A stretch of DNA of 31,080 nt. Source: Sporisorium sorghi (taxonomy: Eukaryota; Basidiomycota; Ustilaginomycetes; Ustilaginales; Ustilaginaceae). Positions 1-9,833 of the stretch are shown here, piece after piece. The translations under genes and the position numbers were made by a program. Under the pieces are notes generated by a model, which did not search any database, had not been told where the DNA came from, and saw nothing but the letters and a program-made list of their open reading frames with translations. Position 1 is the stretch's first letter. Every line of letters starts with the position of its first letter. The stretch lies in contig JALCCG010000251.1 in the NCBI GenBank assembly GCA_023212695.1, forward strand, positions 1 to 31,080. Direction: 5' to 3'.

Positions 1-72
<72 letters not shown>
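1..72. repeat. Poly-A tract at left edge
   Basis: 72 consecutive A residues open the window; 74 A residues close it. This matches contig ends at homopolymers better than biology. The tract lies downstream of the minus-strand KRE6-like stop, where it would read as poly-T. Confidence 0.95.
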
Positions 73-74
<2 letters not shown>

Positions 75-134
75 GAATGGAGATACTGTAGCAGAGCAAA
101 CGGAAAAAAGTGTCCTTGAGAAAAAAGTGCGAGA

Positions 135-1964
135 TCATGACGCCGCCGCGGCAGGATTGGGTCCGGGATACTTCGATGGTGGATTGCTGCAGCCGTTCGG
201 ATACAGCCGGTTCCTGGGCCAGTTCTGCTGGTATCCACCCTGCGCCTCCGTCCCACCCCAGATGGTCAGATTCGGGTTGGTGTATGCCTGAATGTGGCGG
301 TTGATGTAGTCCTGCGTCGGGAAGTCTTCCGGGTCGCACCCGATGTTGGTCTGCCCCTGCGGCTGGTAGACGCGCACATAGTCGATCAGCATCTTGCCCG
401 GGAACTGCAGATTGGCCCAGTCGATATCGCCGAATCCAGCCGAGATCGCCAGGTTGATGAGAATGTACATCGGCTCTTGCGGCACCGGTCGGCGGCTGAT
501 GTTGACGCGCGGGTCGGCTGCCAGCGCTCCGGAGTTGAGCGACCACGAACGCTGCCCGTTCGAGATCCAATCGATATACCCGTCGTAGCCCGCCTTGTAC
601 TCGAAGCCATACACCGAGAAATCGCCACCGCTGTGCTGGTACGCCGTCTGCAACGTGTTGACCGTGCCACTCGCCGACTGCTGCAGCACGTTGCCCTGGT
701 ACGAGTTGAGCTGCGCCGAGGGCTGGAAGAACTGATACTCGGTGCCCGTCGTGTTGATCAGCTGGTATCCATAATTAGCAGGCATCCACTGCCCCGACTG
801 CGAAACCCCACCGATGCCATTGCCGACCTGCGCCTCGAGCACGTCAATTTCGGGCGCGGATCGACCGACAAAGTTGCCCGCCGAGTCCATGGGTCCCGGA
901 TGATCTTCACCCGGGCACGTGCACGCAGAAAGCCGCTGCCCAGGCTGCCAGCTGATCGAGCTCGTGTGGTACTTGGCGTTGAACACGGTGTCACCACTCG
1001 TGAGCGCGCCTATCGGGCTCAAACCATCCGGGTTGGTCTGGTTCTTCAACGTGCCCACATCGCACGAGTCGTATGCGTACGGCCAGGTGCCCTGCGTGCT
1101 AGCGCCGTAGTTGGCGCGCCCCAAGTTGCCCATGGTCCACACGGCGGGCCACCAGCCCGAGACGGAACTGCTTCCGGGTAGTTGGAGACGCACCTCGATG
1201 TAGCCGCCCGTGAAGCAAAACTGGTTCCAGGTGGTGATCTGTCCGCTGCGGAAGTTGAGGTTGTTGGTTTCAATCTGATCGGCAGTGATGACGAGATTGC
1301 CCCCGGAGGTGGTGACGGCTTCGGGGCTGTACCATTCATAGTCTCCCGTCGGCCAGGGCCACAGATCGACGGCGGTCCAGAACGGGTCGTTGCCCGGGTA
1401 GAATGATCTGCCGTCCGTGTTGAACTCGTCACTGAACACGAGCTGCATGGTCTGCGAGCCATCCACCGAGCTTTTCGTGTATACGGATTGCGGCGTATCC
1501 GGATCGATGAGAGCCATGCGCACATTGCCAAGGTTGGGCACTTGCCCCGAGGCATTGGTGCCGCCGAGGTTGAAGCCGTCCTTCTTGCCATTGGCGAGAT
1601 GCCCGAACTCGATGAGCGGATAGCCGAGGAAGAGCGTGATGACAGCGGCTATTACGAGCGCCATGGTGGACAGGTCGAGCACCACGCGTGGATCGAGATG
1701 GCGCTTGACGGGGCTCTGGCTCTCGTAGTCGTGCAAGCCGTCATTCTCGATGACAAAGTCAGCAAAGGGCATGCCGTGCTGCGATTTGGCAATGTGACCC
1801 TCGCTGTCGAGGTAAGGAGAGTCCGAAGTGCCCTTTTCGCTCGCCGCCGAAGCCTGTGGTGAGATTTTGGACAGAGGCGGCGAGGTCGGCGAGGTCTGCG
1901 CCGCCGTAGTGGCGCCGAACGAGGCGGTCGAGCCGGTCTCCAAGATCGCGATGGGCGCCGACAT
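135..1964 (-). CDS. KRE6/SKN1-like beta-glucan synthesis protein (GH16 fold), copy 1
   Basis: A 609-residue single-exon protein. A low-complexity Ser/Thr/Pro/Ala cytosolic N-terminus (1-90) is followed by one membrane segment (about 98-118, ending in LFLGYPLIEF) and a lumenal GH16-type domain. The catalytic-type motif PEIDVLE puts E372, D374 and E377 in the ExDxxE pattern. Other family blocks are LVFSDEF, GDYEWYSPEAV, GEDHPGP and IDYVRVYQ. In yeast Kre6/Skn1 are type II ER/Golgi/plasma-membrane proteins needed for beta-1,6-glucan; whether they act as hydrolases or transglycosylases is unsettled. The start ATG at 1964 has a good context (cacc before ATG). The C-terminus ends in a Pro/Ala-rich tail that the other two copies lack, and it is the most divergent copy. 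It is transcribed away from copy 2 across a 3.3 kb shared intergenic region. The paralog class is certain; the precise yeast orthologue is not. Confidence 0.95.
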   Translation of the reverse strand: MSAPIAILETGSTASFGATTAAQTSPTSPPLSKISPQASAASEKGTSDSPYLDSEGHIAKSQHGMPFADFVIENDGLHDYESQSPVKRHLDPRVVLDLSTMALVIAAVITLFLGYPLIEFGHLANGKKDGFNLGGTNASGQVPNLGNVRMALIDPDTPQSVYTKSSVDGSQTMQLVFSDEFNTDGRSFYPGNDPFWTAVDLWPWPTGDYEWYSPEAVTTSGGNLVITADQIETNNLNFRSGQITTWNQFCFTGGYIEVRLQLPGSSSVSGWWPAVWTMGNLGRANYGASTQGTWPYAYDSCDVGTLKNQTNPDGLSPIGALTSGDTVFNAKYHTSSISWQPGQRLSACTCPGEDHPGPMDSAGNFVGRSAPEIDVLEAQVGNGIGGVSQSGQWMPANYGYQLINTTGTEYQFFQPSAQLNSYQGNVLQQSASGTVNTLQTAYQHSGGDFSVYGFEYKAGYDGYIDWISNGQRSWSLNSGALAADPRVNISRRPVPQEPMYILINLAISAGFGDIDWANLQFPGKMLIDYVRVYQPQGQTNIGCDPEDFPTQDYINRHIQAYTNPNLTIWGGTEAQGGYQQNWPRNRLYPNGCSNPPSKYPGPNPAAAAS

Positions 1965-2552
1965 GGTGAGATGCTGCTGAGTGAGGCAGTCTTTTTCAGC
2001 TGCTGTCGTTGATGCTGATGCGAGCTGGGACTGGCGCTAGCGGAAATGCCGCTGCGTCGCTGAATGGAAGAGACGACGTCGTTGGAAAGCTTGCCGGTCG
2101 GCTTGTAGCAAGCTATCGGATGAGCTCGCGACAAGCGGATGTGGTGTGAGTCAGGATGTTCGGAACGAGGCGGAAGTGATGTAGGGAAAGGAAGAGGAGG
2201 GTGACGAAGAAGAAGGTGACGATCGCAATGGAGTAGAGGCGAGGGAAGGTGACGTTTAGAGCGTAATCCAAGGCAGTTGAGACGCCATCTGAGAAGAGTG
2301 AGAGTGACGTTGGGGCAAGCAGATGACCTCTGCTGAAGCAAGTGACAGTATCCAGAAGAGGCGACTCGGTCACACTCTACGCGGGAGAGCAATGACAGTC
2401 AATGACCGCGGGCTGGATCGCGAGCAGCCTACGGTTGTCGAGTCGATTGACCGGGCGTATCGAGAGCATCGGAAGCAGCGACAGGCAGACAGACAGGCGT
2501 GAGCCTTTTTCAGAGCACAACCCGCTTTGAGTATCGGATCTTCCGTCACCGC

Positions 2553-2556
<4 letters not shown>

Positions 2557-2613
<57 letters not shown>
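2557..2613. repeat. (TC)n microsatellite
   Basis: About 28 uninterrupted TC dinucleotides inside the shared KRE6-like promoter region, running directly into an AC-rich microsatellite. Confidence 0.95.
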
Positions 2614-2614
<1 letters not shown>

Positions 2615-2617
<3 letters not shown>

Positions 2618-2650
2618 CACACACACACGCACACACGCACACACGCACTC
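2615..2650. repeat. (AC)n microsatellite with CG interruptions
   Basis: An ACACAC tract punctuated by GCAC steps, immediately after the TC tract. The two form a compound polypyrimidine/alternating repeat that may be length-variable between isolates. Confidence 0.9.
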
Positions 2651-2775
2651 GCCAAAAGTGGCAGATTCGAGGGTTCAAATCGCAGCGGCCGCCATTGTTG
2701 TAGCTCTCTTACCCTCTCTCTCTCTATCTGCATTCGCCGGGAAGCGAGCGAGCAAGCAAGCAAGAACAAGGCGAC

Positions 2776-2801
2776 TTTTTTTTTTTTTTTTTTTTTTTTT
2801 T
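2776..2801. repeat. Poly-T tract (26 nt)
   Basis: A pure T run in intergenic DNA. Similar runs occur at 7052-7073, 9128-9163 (as A) and 22395-22422, all outside coding sequence. Confidence 0.95.
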
Positions 2802-4979
2802 GTTCCAAACACATGGGCAGCGTCATGTTGCCTTGGTTTTGCTTCGAATCTGGGGCCGAGTGCAGCAGCAGCAGCACGAGCACGAGCACACAGACTGACG
2901 GGACAACGTGGGCCTCGCTTTGCTGCACAACACTGCACACTGCACCGCGGAAAAAAGAAAGAAAGAAAAAATCAAGGTGTTTGCTTGACAGAGCGGTACA
3001 TCCACGCAGAAGAGCAAACAAAAACTGAGAGCCAAACTCAAAACTGAACCAGAAAAAAAAAAAAGAAAAAGAAAAAAGAAAACCCGTGCTTGGCTCACCA
3101 CCGGCCAAGCGGGTCAAAAGCGTGCTTTGCTTGCTCTCTCTCGCTCCCTCTCACTTTCTCTGCAGGCACAACAGGCGGCTGTCGGAGGGGTGTCATCCAC
3201 ATCGGAGACGCCGCTTTGCGAAGAGAGAGAACGAAGAGAGGCGATGCAGAAGGTGGACCCCCTTTTTTTCGCGTTGCACTCGCTTGCTCTTGACGAAGGC
3301 CTTTTCGGTCTTTCCAAATCGAGAGCACATACGAGAGAAAGAGAGAGAGTGGTTTCGAACGTTTTGAGTGCTGCTGTGCTCGTGCTGTGCAGCGTAATTT
3401 GACTGGCTGTGAGCGGAGTTTGGTTAAGCGAGGTTTTAGACGACGTCAACAGGCGGTCATCGCTTCAGGCACACAGAAAAAGTGCCACCCAAAGACACCG
3501 CCTCGAATTTGAAGGAGAGAGACCCGCATTGGTGTGCTCTAGCCTTCGCGCCCCTTGCTTGCAGTGAAGTTACTGTACTGGAAGAGCTGCTTCCTGAAAA
3601 GACGAATGGGGTCCATCGACCGCGACCCATCGGAACCCTCTAAGAACAGTAGATGCTGATGGTTCTGCATCGAATGCGAGCGCATCGTGCAGGTTCAAAG
3701 GAATGAGCAAGAAAAGGTGCGGCTGATCCCGATGGCAGAATCGAAGACAAGAAGGAGCTAACCAAGCGAGGATTCCATGAATGTGTTGATGACCGTCACA
3801 GCGTGTGCGCGATCGACATGGCCAAACTCATGCTGCGAGAGAGATCGGGAATCGAGCTAGAAGGACCCGATCGGTGAGGCTGATGTAGATCTGCAGAAGT
3901 GAATGTGTTAGATAAACGTCTCAACAGCTTGTACATTTTCGGAAATGACTCGTACGGTAGTTCTGTCTGTCTCTCCTCTCCAGCTAGAACAGCGTTCTTT
4001 TGGTCTTGAAATCGAAATTTCAGCGCAAATCGACAGGAACATGCCCTGCCTGCGTCGATCAAGTGGGAGCAGCGTCGGACCCACTTCATCTGGTGATCCT
4101 GCTTGATGAACGAAGAAGAAGCCTGAAGGGCTCTGTTCCGCCACTGCATTTCGTGCAGAGAGGTCTTGCATGTGGTGTGCGCTGTGCTGTGACTGGTGCG
4201 CCGTGGGTTCGGCCTGCGCAAGCAAAGCCGTTTCGCTGGCATGTGCGGTTCAGAGAGATGCCGCATCGCCGCTTCGCCGCCGCCAAGGCTTGTTCTTGCA
4301 TTCTCAAATACGACATTGGGCGTCAAAGTGAATTCAAACAATAAAAGGTGCGGAGATTTCGAATTCAATTCGAACCGCAAATCCGACTTTTTCTTTTTCT
4401 TTTTTTTTTTTTTTGGCCCCCAGCGAGGAAGAGAGAGCAGAGAGGATTTTGTCGGCGTTCAAGCGAACGAGGCATGCTGTGTGACAAGCGGTGCACACGA
4501 CCCCTGTCTCCTTTTTCTTTTTGCTGGAGTCGTTGATGAGTTTCGATCGAGAGTCGGTCGCATTTCAAAGACACAAGAGCGCCTCTTCACAACAAAGCGT
4601 TCATTTTGGCCATCCCTGCTTCCGTTGATACGCAAAAGTGACCATGATTGCTTGGAAGGGCAATGCCAAGCCGAGTTGGACCTACGGCACGCAGAGAAAG
4701 GATCGTCGGCCGCGGGCGGATGATCGTGCGCTGCCGGCTCTCACTCACGGCATCTCGAGTCCGAGCGGCAGTTTTGTAGAGCATCAGAACCTCGTGAATT
4801 TTGAATTCTTGTGTGTTTTTCTTCCCCCCTTTCATGCGCCTCAGAATTATTGGCCAATTTTTTTGGGCGCCTGCTCGCACTCACTCAGCGCCAGCTCGCA
4901 CTAAAATCTCGACCACGCTGTCTTCGACTGTGGCTGTGACTGACTGGTTGGCTGGCTATAGTTGATCAACACTTGCATC

Positions 4980-5034
4980 CGTCTCTCTCTCCCTCTCTCT
5001 CAACCATCAACCATCACCTCTTCCATCACCAGCC
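4980..5034 (+). promoter_or_regulatory. Pyrimidine-rich leader of KRE6-like copy 2
   Basis: A CT-rich, purine-poor stretch (gtctctctctccctctctct and onward) lies about 250-310 bp before the ATG at 5288, and the intervening leader is also C/T rich. CT-rich tracts commonly precede transcription starts in filamentous and basidiomycete genes. No TATA box is evident. The role is inferred from position and composition only. Confidence 0.45.
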
Positions 5035-5287
5035 AGGATCCCGAATCGCTCGCAGGGCTTCTTGCTCACCATCATCCTGCTCGAGCTGTCCAACACCATC
5101 TTCGTCTCGTTCCGCGCTTTAACCTTCCGGCTTCTCTTGTGATCTCGTTCGTCATTCCAGCCCGGAGTATCAGCACCCATTCTGCACCTTCGACTACCTG
5201 TTTCGTCTCCTCGTCGCTTCACGAGTCCCTCTGACATCTCCAACACAGCGCTAGTCAGGCACTTCCATCCGGCCAGCCTCCGCCACA

Positions 5288-7015
5288 ATGCCCAGACCAT
5301 ACCGCGCCGGCGCATCATCCAATCACAGCCCGCCATCCAGCTCGTCCACCAGCATCGGCGCAGGCACATCCAGCCAGCATGACCAACTCTTGAATAACCG
5401 TGCCAACTCGGCATCCACCACCACAAAGTACCAGCTCGCCGCCGGCGCCATGACCGAAGACGAGGATGACTACCTTCACTCGATCGACACCAAGTGGGAC
5501 AAGTCCTCGCACGGCTGGAACTTGCGCGGCTTCCTTAATGTCCTCACCCTCGTCCTCCTCGCACTCGGCCTCATCATGCTCTTCCTCGGCTACCCTGTCC
5601 TCATCAAGGTCAAAAACATGTACGACAACGACACCAAGGGCGCCTTTGGCCTCGGTGGTACCAACGGCTCCGGACAGGTGCCCGCCCTCGATATTGCCTC
5701 GCTCGTCGACGTCGATACTCCTCAGAGCGCCATGAAGTGGACCAGCCAGTACGACCAGTCCACATACCACCTCGTTTTCAGTGACGAGTTTGAAACAGAC
5801 GGAAGGACCTTCTGGCCTGGTGACGACCCCTTCTGGGAGGCCGTCGATCTCTGGTACTCTGGTACTGGTGACTACGAATGGTACTCGCCCGAAGCCGTCA
5901 ACACCACCGGCGGTGCCATGGTGATCGCCCTCGAAGAGTACGAGACGCACAACAAAAACTTCCGTTCCGGCATGGTTCAGTCGTGGAACAAGTTCTGCTT
6001 CCAGGGCGGCTACATTGAGTTCAGCGTCAAGCTGCCCGGCTCGCCCAGCAGCACCGGTTACTGGCCTGCCGTGTGGCTCATGGGCAACCTCGGTCGCCCC
6101 GGCTACCTCGCCTCCACCGAAGGAACCTGGCCCTACTCGTACCAGGCGTGCGACACGGGCATCTTGCCCAACCAGACCTACATCAACGGCACGGGTCCCT
6201 ACGCTGCCATCCACTCGACCGGAGCGTACGCGTACAACGGCGAGCTCTCGTACCTTCCAGGCATGCGCTACTCGTCCTGCACCTGCCCAGGCGAAGATCA
6301 CCCGGGTCCGAACAACAACGTCGGCCGTTCGGCTCCCGAAATCGATATTTTCGAAGTGCAGGTGCAGTCGCACAACGGCGCTCGCCACTCGTACGCCTCG
6401 CAGTCGTTGCAGGTGGCTCCCTTTGACGATGCCTACGCATGGGGCAATTCGAGTGCCGATGCCACCATCTACGACGACACCATCACCGAGTTCAACACGT
6501 ACACGGGTGGTCAGATCCAGGAGGCCGTGTCGTCCGTGACCATGGTGCCTGACGCGGGCTTCCAGCTGACGCAGAGCCAGTACGTCAAGTACGGTGTCGA
6601 GTTCAGTCCTGATTGGAACTACGACGGCAGCGGCTCTCTTACGTGGTACGTCGACGGCAAGCCGTCGTGGAGTGTCAACCCCAAGGCGTTCCCTGCTCGA
6701 CCTGCGCTGGATATCAGCCAGCGAATCATTCCGGTCGAGCCGATGGCGATTGTGATGAACTTGGCCATCTCGAGCGGGTTCCAGCCTGTCGATTTCACCG
6801 GTGCCAACGCCATCTCGTTCCCGGCGTTTATGTCGATCGACTACGTCCGTGTCTACCAGAAGGACGGTCAGACGGACAAGGTGTCGTGCGACCCGCCTGA
6901 CCACCCGACGGCCAACTTTATCAACACGCATCAGGAGCTTTACCAGAACAGGAACCTCACCCAGTTCCCGAGAGATAAGTTCACGTGGCCCCGCAACAAG
7001 CTGCAGGGCTGCTAG
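5288..7015 (+). CDS. KRE6/SKN1-like beta-glucan synthesis protein (GH16 fold), copy 2
   Basis: A 575-residue single-exon protein. The Ser-rich cytosolic N-terminus includes an acidic patch (about 57-61, TEDEDD). A membrane segment follows at about 82-106 (FLNVLTLVLLALGLIMLFLG), then a lumenal GH16-like domain with PEIDIFE giving E351, D353 and E356. Family blocks HLVFSDEFETDGR, GDYEWYSPEAV, CTCPGEDHPGP and IDYVRVYQ are intact, and several N-x-T/S sequons suit a secretory-pathway protein. The ATG at 5288 (cgccaca before it) is the first in frame, and the length matches copy 3 (582 residues). It is much more similar to copy 3 than to copy 1, including the shared C-terminal RNKLQGC/RNRLQGC ending. 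The role by family is beta-1,6-glucan assembly in the cell wall. Confidence 0.97.
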   Translation: MPRPYRAGASSNHSPPSSSSTSIGAGTSSQHDQLLNNRANSASTTTKYQLAAGAMTEDEDDYLHSIDTKWDKSSHGWNLRGFLNVLTLVLLALGLIMLFLGYPVLIKVKNMYDNDTKGAFGLGGTNGSGQVPALDIASLVDVDTPQSAMKWTSQYDQSTYHLVFSDEFETDGRTFWPGDDPFWEAVDLWYSGTGDYEWYSPEAVNTTGGAMVIALEEYETHNKNFRSGMVQSWNKFCFQGGYIEFSVKLPGSPSSTGYWPAVWLMGNLGRPGYLASTEGTWPYSYQACDTGILPNQTYINGTGPYAAIHSTGAYAYNGELSYLPGMRYSSCTCPGEDHPGPNNNVGRSAPEIDIFEVQVQSHNGARHSYASQSLQVAPFDDAYAWGNSSADATIYDDTITEFNTYTGGQIQEAVSSVTMVPDAGFQLTQSQYVKYGVEFSPDWNYDGSGSLTWYVDGKPSWSVNPKAFPARPALDISQRIIPVEPMAIVMNLAISSGFQPVDFTGANAISFPAFMSIDYVRVYQKDGQTDKVSCDPPDHPTANFINTHQELYQNRNLTQFPRDKFTWPRNKLQGC

Positions 7016-7780
7016 CGGATGATGGTGTCGAAGGCTCTTGATCGTATGGACTTTTTTTTTTTTTTTTTTTTTTCTTTTCTTTGGCGCGTGAAGCGTTGCT
7101 TCAGACACACCCACTTTGAACTCTCCCTCTCTCTTTCTTGTACCAATAGATCGAGCCTTGTTGCGCAGTCTTCGAGCTCGCAAGGACTCTCTTTGCAATC
7201 GTTAACGTTTCTGGAAGCTGGTGTAGGGAGCGTGTGAGCGGAGAGATTTGATGGGGTGAAGCGCGTGTGTGTGACTTGGACGCTTAGTCGAGGTCCAACG
7301 CTGTCGCACGAGCTGTGGGTCGAAATGAGCGAGGCGCACGAGTTGTGGTGGCGTTTCGGTGCGTTGCGTTGTCGCCACATTGGGCGAGGGATGAAGTGGG
7401 TGTTAGGGTTAGGAGCCACGTGGGTTTCCCTGGATGACCCCGTCAGCCTACGCTGCCTGGCTTCTCAACCTCGAGTGAAGGGAATCTCGCTCAGGGAAAC
7501 CTCACCAACATGCATGGCAAGTTTGGATTCACCAGGCAGCGCAGCGGCAGCTCGGCTTGGGTCTCAAACTCGCAACCACCACCACGACATGTCGCGAGGT
7601 GTACAGACCCTCGCGGCCGGACCCATCGGATCCAACACGCTCCGCTGCGCAGCTGTATGACACGGAAGCGCACTCACCGTCGGATCCGCAGGTGAAGCAG
7701 TGCCGATGCACACACAGCACCTCTCTTATGAGAAAGCATCAAGGTATTGTCTGTATGACAACGTCCACAATCCCGGAACC
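7016..7780. other. Convergent intergenic region, no gene seen
   Basis: The region lies between the stop of KRE6-like copy 2 and the stop of the ROT1-like gene. It contains a 22-nt poly-T run at 7052-7073, shortly after the copy 2 stop, and a lone TTAGGGTTAGG at about 7402-7412. The 7256-7660 plus frame has no recognisable domain. Confidence 0.6.
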
Positions 7781-8472
7781 CTACGGAATGCTAATGTACT
7801 CCAAATACATCGGCTCGGTGGGCAACATCATGGGGGGGTCATACACCTTCCACAAACTCGGGGACCTGTTACCCCAAGCATCCGTCAGCCGAAGCGCCGC
7901 ACTGCCCCGTCCATGGTGCAGATCCACCCAAGTGTCCACCAGCGTGTACTCCTCGGGGACGTCGTACATCTCCTCCGGGGGGCTGGCGCCGGTGCAACTG
8001 GAGGTGAGCAGCTGTGCGCCCTCGCGTGCGATCGGGTAGAGCTGCAGCGTGCCGTTGGCGTGGAGCACGTAGCTGCCGTGCTGCCAGATGAGCTGGCTCG
8101 TAATGCACTCTGGTTTTCGGGCTGTTGGGTGAAACAGATGAGTCAGTGTGATGCGATGTTGTTTGGGAGAGGGAGGGAGGGGGACTTACGATTGGGCGTG
8201 ACGCGGTACTTGGCGAACTCCCAGTAGCCGTCCTGCGTGAAGCTGTACGCCTGCCCGGGCACGGTGGGTGGAGTGAAGCTGCGCGTTCGTGGGTTGAAGA
8301 AGCCAGGACCAGTGACGACTTTGCCGGAGCCGGACGACCAGGTGCCTTGCAGCATGGGCTCGTCGCCCGCGTTCAGAATCGCGTACCGCTGACGCCCCGC
8401 TTGCACGAGGTGCATGCTACAAAGCCAGAGGTAGGCGAGGTAGGCGAAAAGCAGATGCAGCGAGCGCGGCAT
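7781..8472 (-). CDS. ROT1: ROT1-like ER protein for cell-wall biogenesis (two exons)
   Basis: Exon 1 is 8190-8472 and exon 2 is 7781-8121, split by a 68-bp phase-1 intron (8122-8189, GTAAGT..CAACAG). The spliced product is 207 residues. A signal peptide (1-25, cleavage after VQA) precedes the ROT1 core: GTWSSGSGKVVTGPGFF (43-59), PGQAYSFTQDGYWE (72-85), LIWQHGSY (105-112) and DPPMMLPTE (189-197). These blocks match yeast Rot1, a largely lumenal ER protein with chaperone-like activity that is required for normal beta-1,6-glucan and for folding of several secretory proteins. Splicing is supported because it joins VTPN to PRKPEC, as in the yeast NPRNPTC block. The gene sits between two KRE6-like genes, a functionally coherent neighbourhood. 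The oddity is that the protein stops 10 residues after the MLPTE block, whereas the yeast protein continues to a C-terminal membrane segment; a missed 3' exon or genuine loss is possible. Confidence 0.9.
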
Positions 8473-9127
8473 TATGGATGTGGTGTGTTCGCAGCGAGGT
8501 CGATCTCTATGCTGCTCGATTGTTGGTCGATTGGATAACTAAGAGCTGTCCAGAGGCGGGTCTAGCGTAGGGAGGGGGTTTAATTCTAAGTGTATGCTGA
8601 TTGTGCGGGCTTCGACAGCGATGGTGGGGATGATGGTGATGAGGAAGTCAAGACAAGCTGATGATGATCAAGACGAAAGGACAGCACTGCCTCTTTCCGA
8701 CGATCGACGGGGGCACCGAAAGCATCCGACACGTCCTTACGAGACCCTTGACACACAAGCACAGCAAAGCCTCGTCATGCTACTAGCACTCTCGATTCGC
8801 TCGATTCGCTCGATTCGCAGCTTGTTTCCGACACCTTTTCAGGGGCTTCTCAGCACACTCGGATGCAAAGCCGCTGCCATGCCCAACTTTTCCTCACTTG
8901 ATCGGACGATCCGCTGCTCCCTAAAAGTCGAGAACCAAGCTTCTTGGCGCTGGGCAATTCTCGAAAAGCCATCCGTCCTCGCGTGGCTGTCAGATACAGC
9001 CAACCACTGCGATCTGCAGGCCAAGAGTGTGGCTGCAGCAGCCGCCTCTCACAGCTCTTTGCGCGCGCGCTGTTGGATCGGAGTCGCGAGACCGTGTTGT
9101 TTTTTTTTTGACAGCGCCAGAGAGGGG

Positions 9128-9167
<40 letters not shown>

Positions 9168-9833
9168 TGGCGTCTTCTTGGCTCGAAATTGCTTGGCACT
9201 TGCTTGATTGCCGACTTGGATGCGGAGAGGAGAAGCAGAGAGACAGTTCCCACGTTCGCTTTGCGAGTCAAGGGTTGATGATATCGGATGTCAGCCGCCT
9301 CGTCACACTGTACACAAAGCAAAGCGTCTTTGATTGTGCAATCCTGTCACAGCAGCGGAACTTCCGAAGAGCTGAGCGATACAAGAGGTGCGAGGACGAT
9401 CGATGATGGCTAGACGACTGGACGGCTGTCAGATGGATTGTGCGGAAGGGCCGTGCTCTCGGTACAGATGCATCGGAACACAGCAGCCAAGACTTTTTCG
9501 ACGCTCCTGCTCCAGAAGCCCCTCGCCGATCCTCCTGTCGCTTGACCGCTTCGCTTTCGGCGACTTTGGATGACCACAGCCCTAAGTTGATGCGACTTTC
9601 TGTCAAGCTGTGTCCTTGCTCCGCTCGCAAACGAGAAGCCGAGGCTCCCTCTCCGTCGAGGTCACCAAACGGGCTTTACTCCTACTCTTCCTTCCTTCTC
9701 CTCTACCACCAGCAACACCAACACCAACACCTCATAGCAACCCTCCTCAAAGCCTTTCATCGTATCAAGTTCGATCACCAAGCCCTCCCAACGACATTCG
9801 ACGACCGAATTGCTGAAGGTATCTCACACACAC
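8473..9833. other. Divergent promoter region of the ROT1-like gene and KRE6-like copy 3
   Basis: About 1.36 kb with no supported gene. It holds a short tandem repeat (ctcgattcg-type units, about 8791-8818), an 11-nt T run near 9100, and a 36-nt A run at 9128-9163. The long frame 8594-9406 runs through the A tract as poly-lysine and has no domain, so it is not called. The last 200 bp before 9834 are C/A rich (accaacaccaacacc), typical of a fungal leader. Confidence 0.6.
9128..9163. repeat. Poly-A tract (36 nt)
   Basis: The longest pure internal A/T homopolymer of the window, about 670 bp upstream of KRE6-like copy 3. Confidence 0.95.

Larger units (their letters stand above)
1965..5287. other. 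Long intergenic region between two divergent KRE6-like genes
   Basis: About 3.3 kb with no convincing gene. The open frames here (for example 3796-4380 minus and 4000-4344 plus) overlap each other on opposite strands, are rich in Arg/Ser/His, and match nothing I recognise. The region holds TC and AC microsatellites, poly-T runs (2776-2801 and about 4393-4414) and pyrimidine-rich stretches. It must contain the promoters of both flanking genes. Confidence 0.7.

Noticed and set aside
2671..2686. gggttcaaatcgcagc, resembling a tRNA B box
   Set aside because: No A box or cloverleaf can be built from the AC microsatellite upstream.
3796..4380. 194-residue minus-strand frame in the KRE6-like intergenic region
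   Set aside because: It overlaps an opposite frame of similar quality, has no domain, and has amino-acid composition typical of non-coding DNA.
5315..7198. 627-residue antisense frame over KRE6-like copy 2
   Set aside because: A codon-bias shadow of the sense gene; no domain, and it runs into the poly-T tract as poly-lysine.
7402..7412. TTAGGGTTAGG, telomere-like
   Set aside because: Fewer than two units between ordinary genes; chance is sufficient.
8594..9406. 270-residue frame upstream of KRE6-like copy 3
   Set aside because: It crosses the 36-A tract, has no domain and does not begin with a convincing start context.
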